Origin: Aquificota bacterium
GTDB lineage: Bacteria > Aquificota > Aquificia > Aquificales > Hydrogenothermaceae
Direction of reading: 5' to 3'
Length of the DNA stretch: 64,000 bases
Assembly (NCBI GenBank): GCA_013153635.1
Contig: JAADDZ010000010.1
Location: 33,184 to 97,183, forward strand
Within the stretch, counting starts at the first letter, position 1, and each line of letters starts with the position of its first letter. The notes under the pieces are model-generated. The model made no database searches and was not told the DNA's origin. It saw only the letters and a list, made by a program, of their open reading frames with translations. This document shows positions 52,965 through 62,483 of this stretch, piece after piece. The position numbers and the translations under genes were made by a program.

Positions 52965-55319
52965 ATGTCTGTAATAGGTCAGTCTATAAAAAGAAAAGAA
53001 GATAGAAAACTTGTCACTGGATACGGAGAATTTTTAGAAGATATAAAACTACCAAACATGCTCCATGCAGTATTTGTTAGAAGTACCATAGCCCATGGAA
53101 AGATACTATCCATAGACACTTCAGAAGCACAGAATTACCCGGGAGTAGTCGCTGTACTAACAGCAAAAGATTTAGAAGGGAAAGTAAACCCGAACCCTGT
53201 TGCATGGATAGTACCTGACTCAAACCAAGCACAAGTCCCTCGACCTTTACTAGCGAAAGAAAAAGTTAGATACATGGGTGAGCCTATAGCTGTAATTATA
53301 GCCAAAACAAAACAAATAGCTTACGATGCATCAGAACTTATATATATAGATTATGAAGAATTACCAGTTGTAGTTCAAGCAGACGAAGCAGTAAAAGAAG
53401 AAGCCCCATTAGTACATGAAAATGTACCAAACAATATAGCTCTAAAATGGCATGTAAAAGGAGGAGACATAGAAAAAGCATTCTCCCAAGCAGACAGAAT
53501 AATAAAACAGAGGATACACATACACAGAGCCGCCCCAGTACCATTAGAAACAAGAGGAGCTATAGCAAAATACAATCCCGGAAAAGACAAACTTACCATA
53601 TGGGTTACAACCCAAAACGCCCACATACATAGATTCTTATTTTCAGTAATACTAAACAAGCCAGAACATAAAATAAGAGTTATAACTCCAGATGTAGGAG
53701 GAGGCTTTGGAGCTAAGATTCCTGTTTATAACGAAGAAGCAGTTATAGCTTTTGCATCGATGATACTAAAAAAACCTATAAAATGGGTAGAAACAAGAAG
53801 TGAACATTTCTTTGCATCTATCCATGGAAGAGACTTCATAGGAGAACTAGAATTTGCAGTAAAAAACGATGGGAAAATACTCGGAATAAAAGGAAAAAAT
53901 TATGGAAACTTAGGAGCTTACTACTCTACAATTAGCCCCGGTTGTGTAACTGTTTTACATGGATTAATTCTACCGGGTACATATAACATACAAGCCTTCG
54001 ATTACCAAATGTACGGAGTCTTCACAAATACAGCTCCTACAGATGCAGACAGAGGAGCAGGAAGACCAGAAGCCCTATTTTTCTTAGAGAGAATGGTGGA
54101 CATAATATCAAATGAACTAGGCTTAGACCCAGTAGAGGTAAGAAAAAAGAACCTACTACCTCCGGGAGAAAATATAAAAACAGTTACCGGTTTAGTCTAT
54201 GATACAGCTGACTATCAAAAAGCGATGGATAAAGCTCTTGAAATAGCAGACTACCAAAATCTAAGAACACAGCAAGAAGAACTAAAACAAAAAGGAAAAT
54301 GCATAGGAATAGGAGTAGTAAGTCATATAGACATATGCGGTTTTGCCCCTTCTAAGGTAGTAGGAGCAGTAGGACTCCAAGCAGGGCAGTGGGAAAGCGC
54401 CATAGTTAGAGTCCACCCTACAGGAAAAGCAACAATAGTTACAGGAGTTTCCCCCCATGGTCAAGGTTCTGATACCACATTCTCCCAAATAGTTTCAGAA
54501 ATACTAGGTATACCTATAGAAGACATGGAACTTATATACGGAGATACAGATGCAGTTCAGATGGGTTGGGGAACATATGGAAGTAGAGGAGCCGCAACAG
54601 GAGGTACAGCGGTTGCAAAAGCCGCACAAAAAGTATTCCAAAAAGCAAAGATGCTAGCCGCCTATTTTCTACAAACCCAAGAAGATAATATAGAATTCGA
54701 AAAGGGAGTGTTCTACCAGAAGGATAACCCAGAGAAAAAAATCACTATCCAAGATATAGCACTCCAAGCCAACGTCGCATGGAATCTCCCAGAGGGAGTA
54801 GAACCGGGTTTAGAAGCAGAAGTTTTTTATGACCCAGCAAACTTTACTTATCCTTTTGGTACCCATATCTGCGTAGTAGAGATAGATAAAGATACTGGTC
54901 AGATAGACTTTTTAAAGTATATAGCTGTAGATGACGCAGGAAACATACTAAACCCCCTACTTGCAGATGGACAGGTACACGGAGGTATAGTCCACGGAAT
55001 TGGACACTCCTTATATGAAGCTATAGTCTATTCGGAAGATGGACAACTTTTAACAGGTTCATTTAACGAATATGCTCTAGCAAAAGCTCATCTAGTTCCA
55101 CATATAGACAACCACTACACATGTACCCCTTCAAATGTAAACGAACTAGGAGTAAAAGGTATAGGAGAATCAGGAGCTATAGCCGCACAGGTAGCCGTAG
55201 CAAATGCTATACTTGATGCACTTAAACAGTTTGGTATAAAACATCTCGATTCCCCATATACACCAGCAAAGATATGGAAAGCAATACAAAAAGCCAAAAA
55301 ACAAAATGGAGGAACATAA
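52965..55319 (+). CDS. molybdenum hydroxylase large subunit (CoxL/xanthine dehydrogenase family)
   Basis: A 784-aa molybdopterin-cytosine-dinucleotide-type subunit. Early SVIGQSIKRKEDRKLVTGYGEFLEDIK, MCD-binding GGGFGAK and Gln-rich motifs, and the catalytic Glu in GVKGIGESGAIAAQ near the C-terminus. The active-site loop reads DADRGAGRPEA. True form-I CO dehydrogenase has AYxCSFR with the copper-binding Cys, which is missing, so this is a form-II-like hydroxylase of unknown substrate (aldehyde, purine or similar). AAGGAGG precedes the ATG. Confidence 0.9.
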   Translation: MSVIGQSIKRKEDRKLVTGYGEFLEDIKLPNMLHAVFVRSTIAHGKILSIDTSEAQNYPGVVAVLTAKDLEGKVNPNPVAWIVPDSNQAQVPRPLLAKEKVRYMGEPIAVIIAKTKQIAYDASELIYIDYEELPVVVQADEAVKEEAPLVHENVPNNIALKWHVKGGDIEKAFSQADRIIKQRIHIHRAAPVPLETRGAIAKYNPGKDKLTIWVTTQNAHIHRFLFSVILNKPEHKIRVITPDVGGGFGAKIPVYNEEAVIAFASMILKKPIKWVETRSEHFFASIHGRDFIGELEFAVKNDGKILGIKGKNYGNLGAYYSTISPGCVTVLHGLILPGTYNIQAFDYQMYGVFTNTAPTDADRGAGRPEALFFLERMVDIISNELGLDPVEVRKKNLLPPGENIKTVTGLVYDTADYQKAMDKALEIADYQNLRTQQEELKQKGKCIGIGVVSHIDICGFAPSKVVGAVGLQAGQWESAIVRVHPTGKATIVTGVSPHGQGSDTTFSQIVSEILGIPIEDMELIYGDTDAVQMGWGTYGSRGAATGGTAVAKAAQKVFQKAKMLAAYFLQTQEDNIEFEKGVFYQKDNPEKKITIQDIALQANVAWNLPEGVEPGLEAEVFYDPANFTYPFGTHICVVEIDKDTGQIDFLKYIAVDDAGNILNPLLADGQVHGGIVHGIGHSLYEAIVYSEDGQLLTGSFNEYALAKAHLVPHIDNHYTCTPSNVNELGVKGIGESGAIAAQVAVANAILDALKQFGIKHLDSPYTPAKIWKAIQKAKKQNGGT

Positions 55320-55321
55320 AA

Positions 55322-56179
55322 ATGATACCTGTATCTTTCGAATGTTATAAACCTTCAAAAATAGATGAAGCATTAGAACTCATATCAAAATACAAAGATG
55401 AAGCAAAAGTCTTAGCAGGAGGACAAAGCCTTATTCCCATGATGAAACTAAGATTCGCAAGGTATCCTATCATTATAGACATAAGGAACCTCGACGAGCT
55501 TATCTTTTTAGAAGAAGACAGCGAAAAAATAAAGATAGGAGCTTTAACAAAACATAGAGATATAGAAAAATCCCAGCTTATAAACTCAAGAATACCTATA
55601 CTTTCCCAATCTGCTTCAGAAATTGCAGATATACAGGTTCGTAATATGGGAACTATAGGTGGTAGTTTAGCTCATGCAGACCCTAGTGCAGATTTTCCTC
55701 CTGTTATGCTTGTTTTAGAAGCGCAGATAATAGCAAAAAGTAAAGAAGGAGAAAGAAAAATAGAAGTAAAAGATTTGTTCACTGGAGTATTTGAAACATC
55801 TTTAAAAGAAGATGAACTTCTTACAGAAATCCATATCCCTATCCCCTCTCCAGATACGAAATTTTTCTATACAAAATTCCCTCACCCTGCCACAGGTTTT
55901 GCTGTAGTCAACTGTGCAGTAGCCCTAAAGAACAATCAAAATAAAATAGAAGACATAAAAATCGCTTTTGGAGGAATGACCACCGTTCCTTATAGAGATT
56001 ATTCTTTAGAAGAAAAGTTAAAAGGAGAAACTATAGATAACATATCATTAGAAGAAATATCCAAAAATATAGGAGAAGATAGAGATATAATAAGTGATTA
56101 CTATGCAGATGCAGAATACAGAAAACACTTGGCAAGAACATTCTTCAAAAGGGCAGTAAGTCAGCTAATAGAGGGGTAA
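55322..56179 (+). CDS. molybdenum hydroxylase FAD subunit (CoxM family)
   Basis: A 285-aa flavoprotein with the FAD motifs AGGQSLIPMMKLR (residues about 33-45) and NMGTIGGSLAHADPSAD (about 100-116), and the C-terminal CO-dehydrogenase flavoprotein domain. ATG 55322 follows GGAGG (55308-55312); the frame is open upstream, but only inside the large-subunit gene. It transfers electrons to the final acceptor, probably quinone. Third gene of the operon. Confidence 0.9.
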   Translation: MIPVSFECYKPSKIDEALELISKYKDEAKVLAGGQSLIPMMKLRFARYPIIIDIRNLDELIFLEEDSEKIKIGALTKHRDIEKSQLINSRIPILSQSASEIADIQVRNMGTIGGSLAHADPSADFPPVMLVLEAQIIAKSKEGERKIEVKDLFTGVFETSLKEDELLTEIHIPIPSPDTKFFYTKFPHPATGFAVVNCAVALKNNQNKIEDIKIAFGGMTTVPYRDYSLEEKLKGETIDNISLEEISKNIGEDRDIISDYYADAEYRKHLARTFFKRAVSQLIEG

Positions 56180-57136
56180 ATGCAAAAAATAACAGAAGCT
56201 AAAATCCTAGCCCAGACTTTAGAAAAGTTAAAAAAACAGAGAAAACCTAGTGCTATGCTCACCATCATAAAGAAAAAAGGCTCATCATACCGTTCTGAAG
56301 GCTCAAAATTTTTAGTAACAGAAGACCAAACCCAAGTATGTGGAATATCTGGAGGTTGCTTAGAAAAAGGACTCTTACATACAGCATTAAAAGTGATAAA
56401 AACAGAAGAACCAGTGATAGAACACGCAGACCTCAAAGACCCTTTTACTTGGGGAATGTGGCTTGGCTGTCCCGGAGAAGTAGAAATCCTTATAGAACCA
56501 GTAAAATACGATAAAATCCTAGATAAATGGATAGAATGTATACAAAAAGAAGAGAGATTTGTACTAGTAAAGAATGTTAAAAATCTAGATACAGCTATTT
56601 ATACAAAAGACCAACAGATAGGAAAACCGATAGGAGATATTAACCTCATAAACAAAAAACTAGAAAACATCAAAGAAAAACCAGAGCTTATAGGCAGTAT
56701 CTTTTATGACAAAGTATTGATGTACCCTCCAATAGTTCTATTTGGAAAAGGAGAAGAAAGATACTTTTTTGAAAAGTATGGAGAGATATTAGGCTTCAAA
56801 GTTCTAAATCTAGAACCAACCCAAAAAGTAACCATTCCACAAGACAGCTTTGTAGTAATAGCAAATCATCATCTAAAATTAGATAAAATTTCTCTCGAAA
56901 AAGCCCTAAATTCAAAAGCTAGATACATAGGTCTAATTTCGTCCTTAAAAAGATTCGAAAAGCTATCTCAAGGTCTTCCTATTGACGAGAGAGTTTATGT
57001 CCCTGCTGGACTTGACATTGGTGGAGAATCTCCAGATGAAGTAGTTCTTAGTATCATTTGTGAGATTATATCTATATTTAACAAAGGTACAAACGAACAC
57101 CTAGCAAAAATAAAAGGATTACTCAATTACTCATAG
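56180..57136 (+). CDS. XdhC/CoxI-family molybdenum cofactor insertion protein
   Basis: A 318-aa protein. The N-terminal XdhC_CoxI domain has SSYRSEGSKFLVTED and the GISGGCLEKGLL motif. The C-terminal Rossmann-like XdhC domain has YIGLISSLKRFEKLSQ and GLDIGGESPDEVVLSI. These proteins bind and sulfurate or insert the molybdenum cofactor into the large subunit. It starts directly at the stop of the FAD subunit gene (TAA ATG), so expression is coupled. Confidence 0.88.
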   Translation: MQKITEAKILAQTLEKLKKQRKPSAMLTIIKKKGSSYRSEGSKFLVTEDQTQVCGISGGCLEKGLLHTALKVIKTEEPVIEHADLKDPFTWGMWLGCPGEVEILIEPVKYDKILDKWIECIQKEERFVLVKNVKNLDTAIYTKDQQIGKPIGDINLINKKLENIKEKPELIGSIFYDKVLMYPPIVLFGKGEERYFFEKYGEILGFKVLNLEPTQKVTIPQDSFVVIANHHLKLDKISLEKALNSKARYIGLISSLKRFEKLSQGLPIDERVYVPAGLDIGGESPDEVVLSIICEIISIFNKGTNEHLAKIKGLLNYS

Positions 57137-57147
57137 AGGAGGAAAAA

Positions 57148-57741
57148 ATGAAGTTCAACATAGAAGAAAAATTTAGCGTAAACGCTGATTATGACGCTGT
57201 TTTTGAATTTTTTACTAAACCAGAGAACATGTTCCCATGTATCCCCGGGGCAGAGCTAATAAGCACCAAAGAAGACGGCTCTTTTGAAGGAAAAGTAAAG
57301 GCAAAAGTAGGACCAACCACCCTAACATACAAAGGGATAATGCAGTACGAAGAGATAGATAAAGCTAAAGGTTATATGAAACTCTCTGGAAAAGGAAAAG
57401 ACGTTACAGGAGGAGGGCTAGCAAAAGCTATTATAGAATCATGGATAAAAGAAAATGACGGAAAGATAGATGTGATAGTAAAGGTAGAAGCAGACATAAC
57501 TGGTAGAGTGATACAATTTGGTAGAGGAATGATAGAGCAGATTGCTAAACAGATGTTTAGAGATTTTTCTGCATGTGCTAAACAGATACTAGAAAATAAA
57601 AAAAAAGCATCTAGCCCAGTAGAAGAAAACAACAAGGAAAACTATCCAACCCAAAAAGAGTTAAATGTTATCTCTTTAGTGTTTAGAACTTTTGTATCAA
57701 TGATTTCCCAGTTTTTTAAAAAATTTAGAAAAAAAGGATAA
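57148..57741 (+). CDS. CoxG-like SRPBCC-fold protein with C-terminal hydrophobic tail
   Basis: A 197-aa protein. The START/SRPBCC fold of the CO-dehydrogenase subunit G family spans residues 1-150 (FFTKPENMFPCIPGAELIS, KVGPTTLTYKGIMQYEE, GRVIQFGRGMIEQIAKQMF). A short linker and a hydrophobic amphipathic C-terminus (VFRTFVSMISQFFKKF) follow, which may attach it to the membrane or recruit the enzyme. GAGGAGG precedes the ATG. Last gene of the hydroxylase operon. Confidence 0.85.
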   Translation: MKFNIEEKFSVNADYDAVFEFFTKPENMFPCIPGAELISTKEDGSFEGKVKAKVGPTTLTYKGIMQYEEIDKAKGYMKLSGKGKDVTGGGLAKAIIESWIKENDGKIDVIVKVEADITGRVIQFGRGMIEQIAKQMFRDFSACAKQILENKKKASSPVEENNKENYPTQKELNVISLVFRTFVSMISQFFKKFRKKG

Positions 57742-57781
57742 ATCACAGTAAAATATAAGTATATTCCCTTTGGAGATAGAG

Positions 57782-58282
57782 ATGGAGCATCAAGATGTCA
57801 AAGAAACATTAAAAAAAATGGCTGTCATATTAGACAAAGTCGCAAAAAAAGTAGATGAACTAGACAAAAGAGTGTCTAATCTAGAACAGAAGTTATTATC
57901 CCAATCAGACAAATCAAAACATACACCTTCAGAACCTCCTTATAAAGCCACACAAACAACATCTTCCGCAATAGGAGGAAGCTTTTTAGGTTCACTATTA
58001 GGAAGCTTAGCTGGACTTAGTATTTTTAACATTCTATTTAACAACGACATACCAGCAGACCAAGTAGCAAAAGAAGCTGGATTTAGTCAAGACCAATTAG
58101 AAGAAATAGAAAAAAAATTAGATGAAATCTCTAACAAGATAGACAATATAGAAGATACCCCTATAGAACCTATACCAGAAGATACAGACTATATAAATAC
58201 AGACGAATCTCATTTTGGTTTTGAAGAAAGTATAGATGATGACCTTACAGATTTTGGTTTTGATGACCCATTTGAGATATAG
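57782..58282 (+). CDS. coiled-coil protein with glycine-rich hydrophobic hairpin
   Basis: A 166-aa protein in three parts: N-terminal coiled coil (KKMAVILDKVAKKVDELDKRVSNLEQKL), a Ser/Thr/Pro linker, a Gly/Ala/Leu-rich hydrophobic block (IGGSFLGSLLGSLAGLSIFNILF) that could enter a membrane as a hairpin, then a second coiled coil and a very acidic tail. No family recognised. ATG 57782 has GGAG 6 nt upstream; TTG 57770 is an alternative. It follows the hydroxylase operon by 40 nt. Confidence 0.65.
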   Translation: MEHQDVKETLKKMAVILDKVAKKVDELDKRVSNLEQKLLSQSDKSKHTPSEPPYKATQTTSSAIGGSFLGSLLGSLAGLSIFNILFNNDIPADQVAKEAGFSQDQLEEIEKKLDEISNKIDNIEDTPIEPIPEDTDYINTDESHFGFEESIDDDLTDFGFDDPFEI

Positions 58283-58378
58283 AACTTGTATGTATTTTGC
58301 TTGCTAAATTTAGTAGTAATATATAAAATATAAAAACAATAAAAAAATATAAAACTGTAAATAGAATAGGGGTTGCTT

Positions 58379-59230
58379 ATGAGAAATTTTAACTATGAAG
58401 AAGGGGTCTCCTTTTATTTAAAGCTCATTTCAAACATACCTATGTTAACCCCTGAAGAAGAAAGAGAGATAGCACAGAAAGTAAAAGAAGGAGATAAAGA
58501 AGCATTAGATAGGCTAGTTCAAGCCAATCTAAGATTTGTAGTAAACATAGCCAAAAATTACGCAGGATACGACATACCTTTCCAAGAATTAATATCCGCT
58601 GGGAATATAGGACTTATAGAGGCGGCAAAAAGATTCGACCCTGATAAAGGTGTTAGATTCATATCTTATGCTATCTGGTGGATTAAACAGTCCATACTCC
58701 AAACTATACAAACCCAAAAAGATTTAATAAAACTCCCACAAAAAACATTTATGCTCTCATCAAAAATAGATTGTGCCTATCTACAGCTAAGGGAAAAACT
58801 CTTTAGAGAACCTACCTACAAAGAGATAAAAGACTATCTAGAAAAAATGGGAATAGAAGTAGATGAAGATTTGATAGAAAGATACTTGTTAATAAAAAGA
58901 CACTCTGTATCTTTAGATGTACCTATTGACAAAGAAGAAGGTACCTTTTTTATAGACCTTGTATCCAAACATGGTACAAAAGATATAGAAGAAGACTTAC
59001 TAAAAGAAGCTTTAGAAAAAGAGATAGATTGCATACTTTCGCACCTATCTGAAAGGGAAAGATTTATAATCATACACAGATTTGGACTAAAAGGAGAAGA
59101 GCCAAAAACTTTAAGAGAAGTAGGTGGTATGCTAAGTATATCAAGAGAAAGAGTTAGACAGATAGAACTTAGAGCATTAAAAAAAATCCGAGCCTTAGTA
59201 ACCAAAAGAAAAAGACAAGACTTACTTTAG
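58379..59230 (+). CDS. RpoD/RpoS-like sigma factor (group 2 type)
   Basis: A 283-aa sigma-70 protein without the large N-terminal region 1.1. Region 2 is complete (LRFVVNIAKNYAGYDIPFQELISAGNIGLIEAAKRFDP, then RFISYAIWWIKQSI), region 3 is present, and region 4 ends in a clear HTH (REVGGMLSISRERVRQIELRALKKIR). The -10-recognising residues YAIWWIKQ are conserved. ATG 58379 is chosen, 6 nt after AGGGG; TTG 58373 is possible. Aquifex has a similar small factor annotated rpoS. It overlaps the convergent NlpC/P60 gene by 9 nt. Its regulon is unknown. Confidence 0.88.
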   Translation: MRNFNYEEGVSFYLKLISNIPMLTPEEEREIAQKVKEGDKEALDRLVQANLRFVVNIAKNYAGYDIPFQELISAGNIGLIEAAKRFDPDKGVRFISYAIWWIKQSILQTIQTQKDLIKLPQKTFMLSSKIDCAYLQLREKLFREPTYKEIKDYLEKMGIEVDEDLIERYLLIKRHSVSLDVPIDKEEGTFFIDLVSKHGTKDIEEDLLKEALEKEIDCILSHLSERERFIIIHRFGLKGEEPKTLREVGGMLSISRERVRQIELRALKKIRALVTKRKRQDLL

Positions 59231-60553
59231 AATATACTTTGGAGGTATTATATAGGTAATACCTTTTATCCTTTTTAGGAAAATACCTCTTTCCTTATCC
59301 ACAAAGAAAATACCCTTGTGTGGAGATAAAGTAGTTATAGCAGACTTCCCAACGATAATCCTACCTTCTTTATTGAGAAACTTTGTTCTAATACCCCAAA
59401 AATTATGAAAAACATAAGGTTTTTTATCCTTGTTCCCAACAAAAAGCAATATATGTCCCGGCATCCAAACAAGAGTAAGAAATGGAATACCAGCCTTTGC
59501 TATAAAGGTTTCTTTTTGTTTTTCAGATAAATCTTCTAATGGTACAAAGATACCAGATTTTGCTTGAGCGGTAGAATTTCTAGGAAGCCAAACTCCAAAA
59601 GGTACAAAAATATCTCTGATATTTGCAGAACAATCCCTATTTAGATATAGCCCTCCCCAACCATAAGGCTTATTTAGAGTTTGATTTATAACTTTTGCGA
59701 TATTCATCTGGGTCAAGGGAAAAGGCTTTTTAACAGCATAAACTTTTGAAACTTCCGCAGTCTTAATCACAGCAAATCCATCACTATCCCGAGTAGGAAT
59801 CAATACCCTGTACCTACTCTCTTTCTCTTCTATTATTGGAAGTATACCTCCAATAAAACCTTTAAAAGCAAAAATACCATCATCATCAATTACAGAAACA
59901 TCATCTTTTATAAAAGCTAAATAAGAACCAGTTATATATATCTGTTTTTGCTCCTCATCGATAATAGCTATATCTTTAACCTTTACCCAACCAGAAGCAA
60001 AAGGAGCTTCTACAAAATACCATTTCTTATCTTTTGATATGTGAGATATAAAAACAGGAGTACCTGCATATATAGAAGAGTTCTGATTATAATCAAAAGG
60101 AAACCCTTCTCCAGCTTTCTCAAAACTATAAAAAATAGGTTTGTGAGTAGGGAAAACTTTTAAATCTGTATTCGAAACGGTAATCCCCCACATATTCAAA
60201 GAAGGAAAATTTTTAATATCAGCATTTTTCTTTAAGCTGGAAAACCAGCTTTTATCAATCCTTTTCTTGTTTTCTCCATATACTTCTCTATAAGGATAAA
60301 CATAAAAACCCCAAAAAGCTTTTTTCTTCTTATTTACATAGATACTCTTTTTTCTATGCCATACAGAGAAAAAAAATCTGTCAAAATATCTATTTAAAAG
60401 CTCTTGAAAATCCTTTGATACCAACCTAACATCACTTTTTACAAAAACAAAAGCATTTTGAGGAGACCGCTGTAAATCTTTTACTGTCTGATGTTTTATC
60501 GAACAAGAAAAAAGGAGATTTACAAAAATCAACACAGTTATTAACTTAAACAT
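59222..60553 (-). CDS. SH3b/NlpC-P60 lipoprotein, cell-wall hydrolase
   Basis: A 443-aa protein with lipoprotein signal (MFKLITVLIFVNLLFSCS; lipobox Cys17). Two bacterial SH3-type regions lie at about 110-280. A C40/NlpC-P60 catalytic domain is at about 290-430: Cys in GWGGLYLNRDCSANIRDIF, His in WMPGHILLFVG and polar third residue in VFHNFWG. It would cleave peptidoglycan stem peptides from the outer membrane's inner face. The last bases overlap the sigma-factor gene. Confidence 0.85.
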   Translation of the reverse strand: MFKLITVLIFVNLLFSCSIKHQTVKDLQRSPQNAFVFVKSDVRLVSKDFQELLNRYFDRFFFSVWHRKKSIYVNKKKKAFWGFYVYPYREVYGENKKRIDKSWFSSLKKNADIKNFPSLNMWGITVSNTDLKVFPTHKPIFYSFEKAGEGFPFDYNQNSSIYAGTPVFISHISKDKKWYFVEAPFASGWVKVKDIAIIDEEQKQIYITGSYLAFIKDDVSVIDDDGIFAFKGFIGGILPIIEEKESRYRVLIPTRDSDGFAVIKTAEVSKVYAVKKPFPLTQMNIAKVINQTLNKPYGWGGLYLNRDCSANIRDIFVPFGVWLPRNSTAQAKSGIFVPLEDLSEKQKETFIAKAGIPFLTLVWMPGHILLFVGNKDKKPYVFHNFWGIRTKFLNKEGRIIVGKSAITTLSPHKGIFFVDKERGIFLKRIKGITYIIPPKYILK

Positions 60554-60601
60554 ACCTTATCTCTTACAATTTAATTTTAAATAATTATAAAAGAGGAAAT
60601 T

Positions 60602-62209
60602 ATGGAAAACATAGCTTTGTATTATCACCAAAGAACAAAACATCACCTTAACAGATTAGCAAAATCTCTAGGGTATCTAGATTGGGAAAACCAACCAGAA
60701 CCATTCAGATTTTACCAGAACACAACCAAAATAGAACTACCCCTAAATCTTGAAGACCCTAACTGTATATACAAAGCCCTATACAAAAGGGAGCTTTGCA
60801 AAGCAAATCCTATAAACCTAAACACAATCTCCAAATTTCTAGAACTATCCTTAGGATTATCCGCTTGGAAATCTATTCCCGGTTCCCAATGGTCTCTTAG
60901 AATAAATCCTTCAAGCGGAAATCTACACCCAACAGAAAGCTATCTTATTATCCCTGATTATGACGGACTAAAAGGAGTTTACCATTATAATCCCTTCCTA
61001 CATTTACTTGAAGAACGAGCCAAATTAACATCACAAATATCACAAAAAATAAAAGACTTTTACGAAACTGATGGATTTTTTGTAACATTAACAAGTATAT
61101 TTTGGAGAGAAGCTTGGAAATATGGAGAAAGAGCATATAGATACAGCCAGTTAGACATAGGACATGCTATAGCAACTATGGCGTTTTCTGCTTCACTACA
61201 AGGCTGGAAAGTGATATATCTAAATGCAGTTTCAGATAAAGAGATAGAAAAAATGTTAGGATTTGACAAAACAGTTTGGGAAGAAGAGGAAAAAGAATAT
61301 CCAGAAGGTCTCTTTTTTATATATAAAAATAACACCAATATTATTCCTGATATTCCACCAAACATAGTAAACGATTTTTCCAAATTAGAATTTAAAGGAA
61401 AACCTAACAAACTAAGCAAAGAACATGTAAGATGGGAAATTATAGAAAAAGTAGCCAAATTTGTAGAAAAACCAAGAACAAAACCAAAACAGTATAAATT
61501 ATCAAATAAACCTATACTATGGCTAAAAGATTCCCCATATACAGCCCCACAAATAATAAAAAAAAGAAGAAGTGCCGTAGCTTATGACAGAAAAACCTAT
61601 ATAGAGAAACAGACCTTTTTCCATATTTTAGATAAAACAGTACCAAGAGAAAAAATCCCACCTTTTGACACAAAAATCTATAACCCCTCTATAAATCTTC
61701 TCTTGTATATCCATAGAATATATGACTTACCAACCGGTCTATATTTTTTCTTTAGATATGAAGAAGACAAAGTACAAATAATCAACAAAACTAGAAAAGA
61801 ATTCTTATGGGAAAAAGTATCTGATGAATTAGAACTGTACCTCTTATATACTGGAAATTTTGAACTAACTTCAAAAATAGTAAGCTGTAGACAAGACATA
61901 GCAGGAGACAGCTCTTTTTCCTTGAGTATGATTTCAAAATTCAGTCCTATAATACAAAAAGAACCTTGGGCTTACAGGAACATACATTGGGAAGCAGGAA
62001 TGATAGGACAAGTCTTATATTTAGAAGCTGAAGCCCATTCTTTAAGGGGTACAGGGATAGGCTGTTTTTTTGATGATGCAATTCATGAAGTACTTGGATT
62101 AAAAGATGATACATATCAAACTATCTATAACTTTACTGTAGGAGGATTTTTAGAAGATTCGAGATTAAGAACATTTCCTCCGTACTACCATATAAAAGAT
62201 ACAAGATAA
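60602..62209 (+). CDS. SagB-type (ThcOx) flavin oxidoreductase, double nitroreductase domain
   Basis: A 535-aa protein with two nitroreductase-like halves. The first spans residues ~40-230 (SLRINPSSGNLHPTESYLI, a SagB-family signature; AYRYSQLDIGHAIATMA). The second spans ~320-525 (KKRRSAVAYDRKTYIEKQTF, AYRNIHWEAGMIGQVLYLEAEA, GTGIGCFFDDAIHEVLG). SagB-type enzymes oxidise azolines in RiPP maturation, but no cyclodehydratase or precursor peptide is seen here, so the role is open. Convergent with the two tRNAs downstream. Confidence 0.87.
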   Translation: MENIALYYHQRTKHHLNRLAKSLGYLDWENQPEPFRFYQNTTKIELPLNLEDPNCIYKALYKRELCKANPINLNTISKFLELSLGLSAWKSIPGSQWSLRINPSSGNLHPTESYLIIPDYDGLKGVYHYNPFLHLLEERAKLTSQISQKIKDFYETDGFFVTLTSIFWREAWKYGERAYRYSQLDIGHAIATMAFSASLQGWKVIYLNAVSDKEIEKMLGFDKTVWEEEEKEYPEGLFFIYKNNTNIIPDIPPNIVNDFSKLEFKGKPNKLSKEHVRWEIIEKVAKFVEKPRTKPKQYKLSNKPILWLKDSPYTAPQIIKKRRSAVAYDRKTYIEKQTFFHILDKTVPREKIPPFDTKIYNPSINLLLYIHRIYDLPTGLYFFFRYEEDKVQIINKTRKEFLWEKVSDELELYLLYTGNFELTSKIVSCRQDIAGDSSFSLSMISKFSPIIQKEPWAYRNIHWEAGMIGQVLYLEAEAHSLRGTGIGCFFDDAIHEVLGLKDDTYQTIYNFTVGGFLEDSRLRTFPPYYHIKDTR

Positions 62210-62213
62210 ATAA

Positions 62214-62292
62214 TGGCGGAGCCGACGGGATTCGAACCCGCGACCTCCGGCGTGACAGGCCGGCGTTCTGGACCGAGCTGAACTACGGCTCC
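62214..62292 (-). tRNA. tRNA-Asp (anticodon GUC) with encoded CCA
   Basis: A 79-nt tRNA including CCA. The acceptor GGAGCCG pairs with CGGCTCC, discriminator G73, then CCA encoded. The anticodon arm CCGGC-CTGTCAC-GCCGG gives GTC. D loop is 11 nt. The other three tRNA genes in the window do not encode CCA. It lies 8 nt behind tRNA-Val in the same transcript. Confidence 0.96.
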
Positions 62293-62300
62293 GCAAGAGA

Positions 62301-62374
62301 TGGGCGGTATAGGACTCGAACCTATGACCCCCTCCTTGTAAGGGAGGTGCTCTGGCCAGCTGAGCTAACCGCCC
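62301..62374 (-). tRNA. tRNA-Val (anticodon UAC)
   Basis: A 74-nt tRNA. Acceptor GGGCGGT/ACCGCCC, discriminator A, anticodon arm CCTCC-CTTACAA-GGAGG gives TAC, T loop GGTTCGAGTCC. No encoded CCA. First gene of a two-tRNA unit with tRNA-Asp. Confidence 0.96.
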
Positions 62375-62395
62375 ATATTCGATTAAGGAGATAAT

Positions 62396-62424
62396 ATGAT
62401 ATGACAAATGGTTTCGTTTGTCAA
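62396..62424 (-). promoter_or_regulatory. promoter of the tRNA-Val/tRNA-Asp unit
   Basis: Leftward, a perfect TTGACA (62419-62424), a 17-nt spacer and TATCAT (62396-62401). Expected start near 62388, about 14 nt before tRNA-Val. Confidence 0.78.
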
Positions 62425-62483
62425 TAGTAGTAATGTTTTATTAAAAATTTTGTAAAAATTTATACTTACTATTTACATCAAAT

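Noticed and set aside
53338..53659. Minus-strand frames inside the molybdenum hydroxylase large-subunit gene
   Set aside because: They are shadows of the + strand gene with hydrophobic low-complexity products and no start signals.
60602..62209. SagB-type gene as part of a RiPP biosynthesis cluster
   Set aside because: No precursor peptide, cyclodehydratase (SagC/D-like) or exporter gene is adjacent; stand-alone SagB-like proteins are common.
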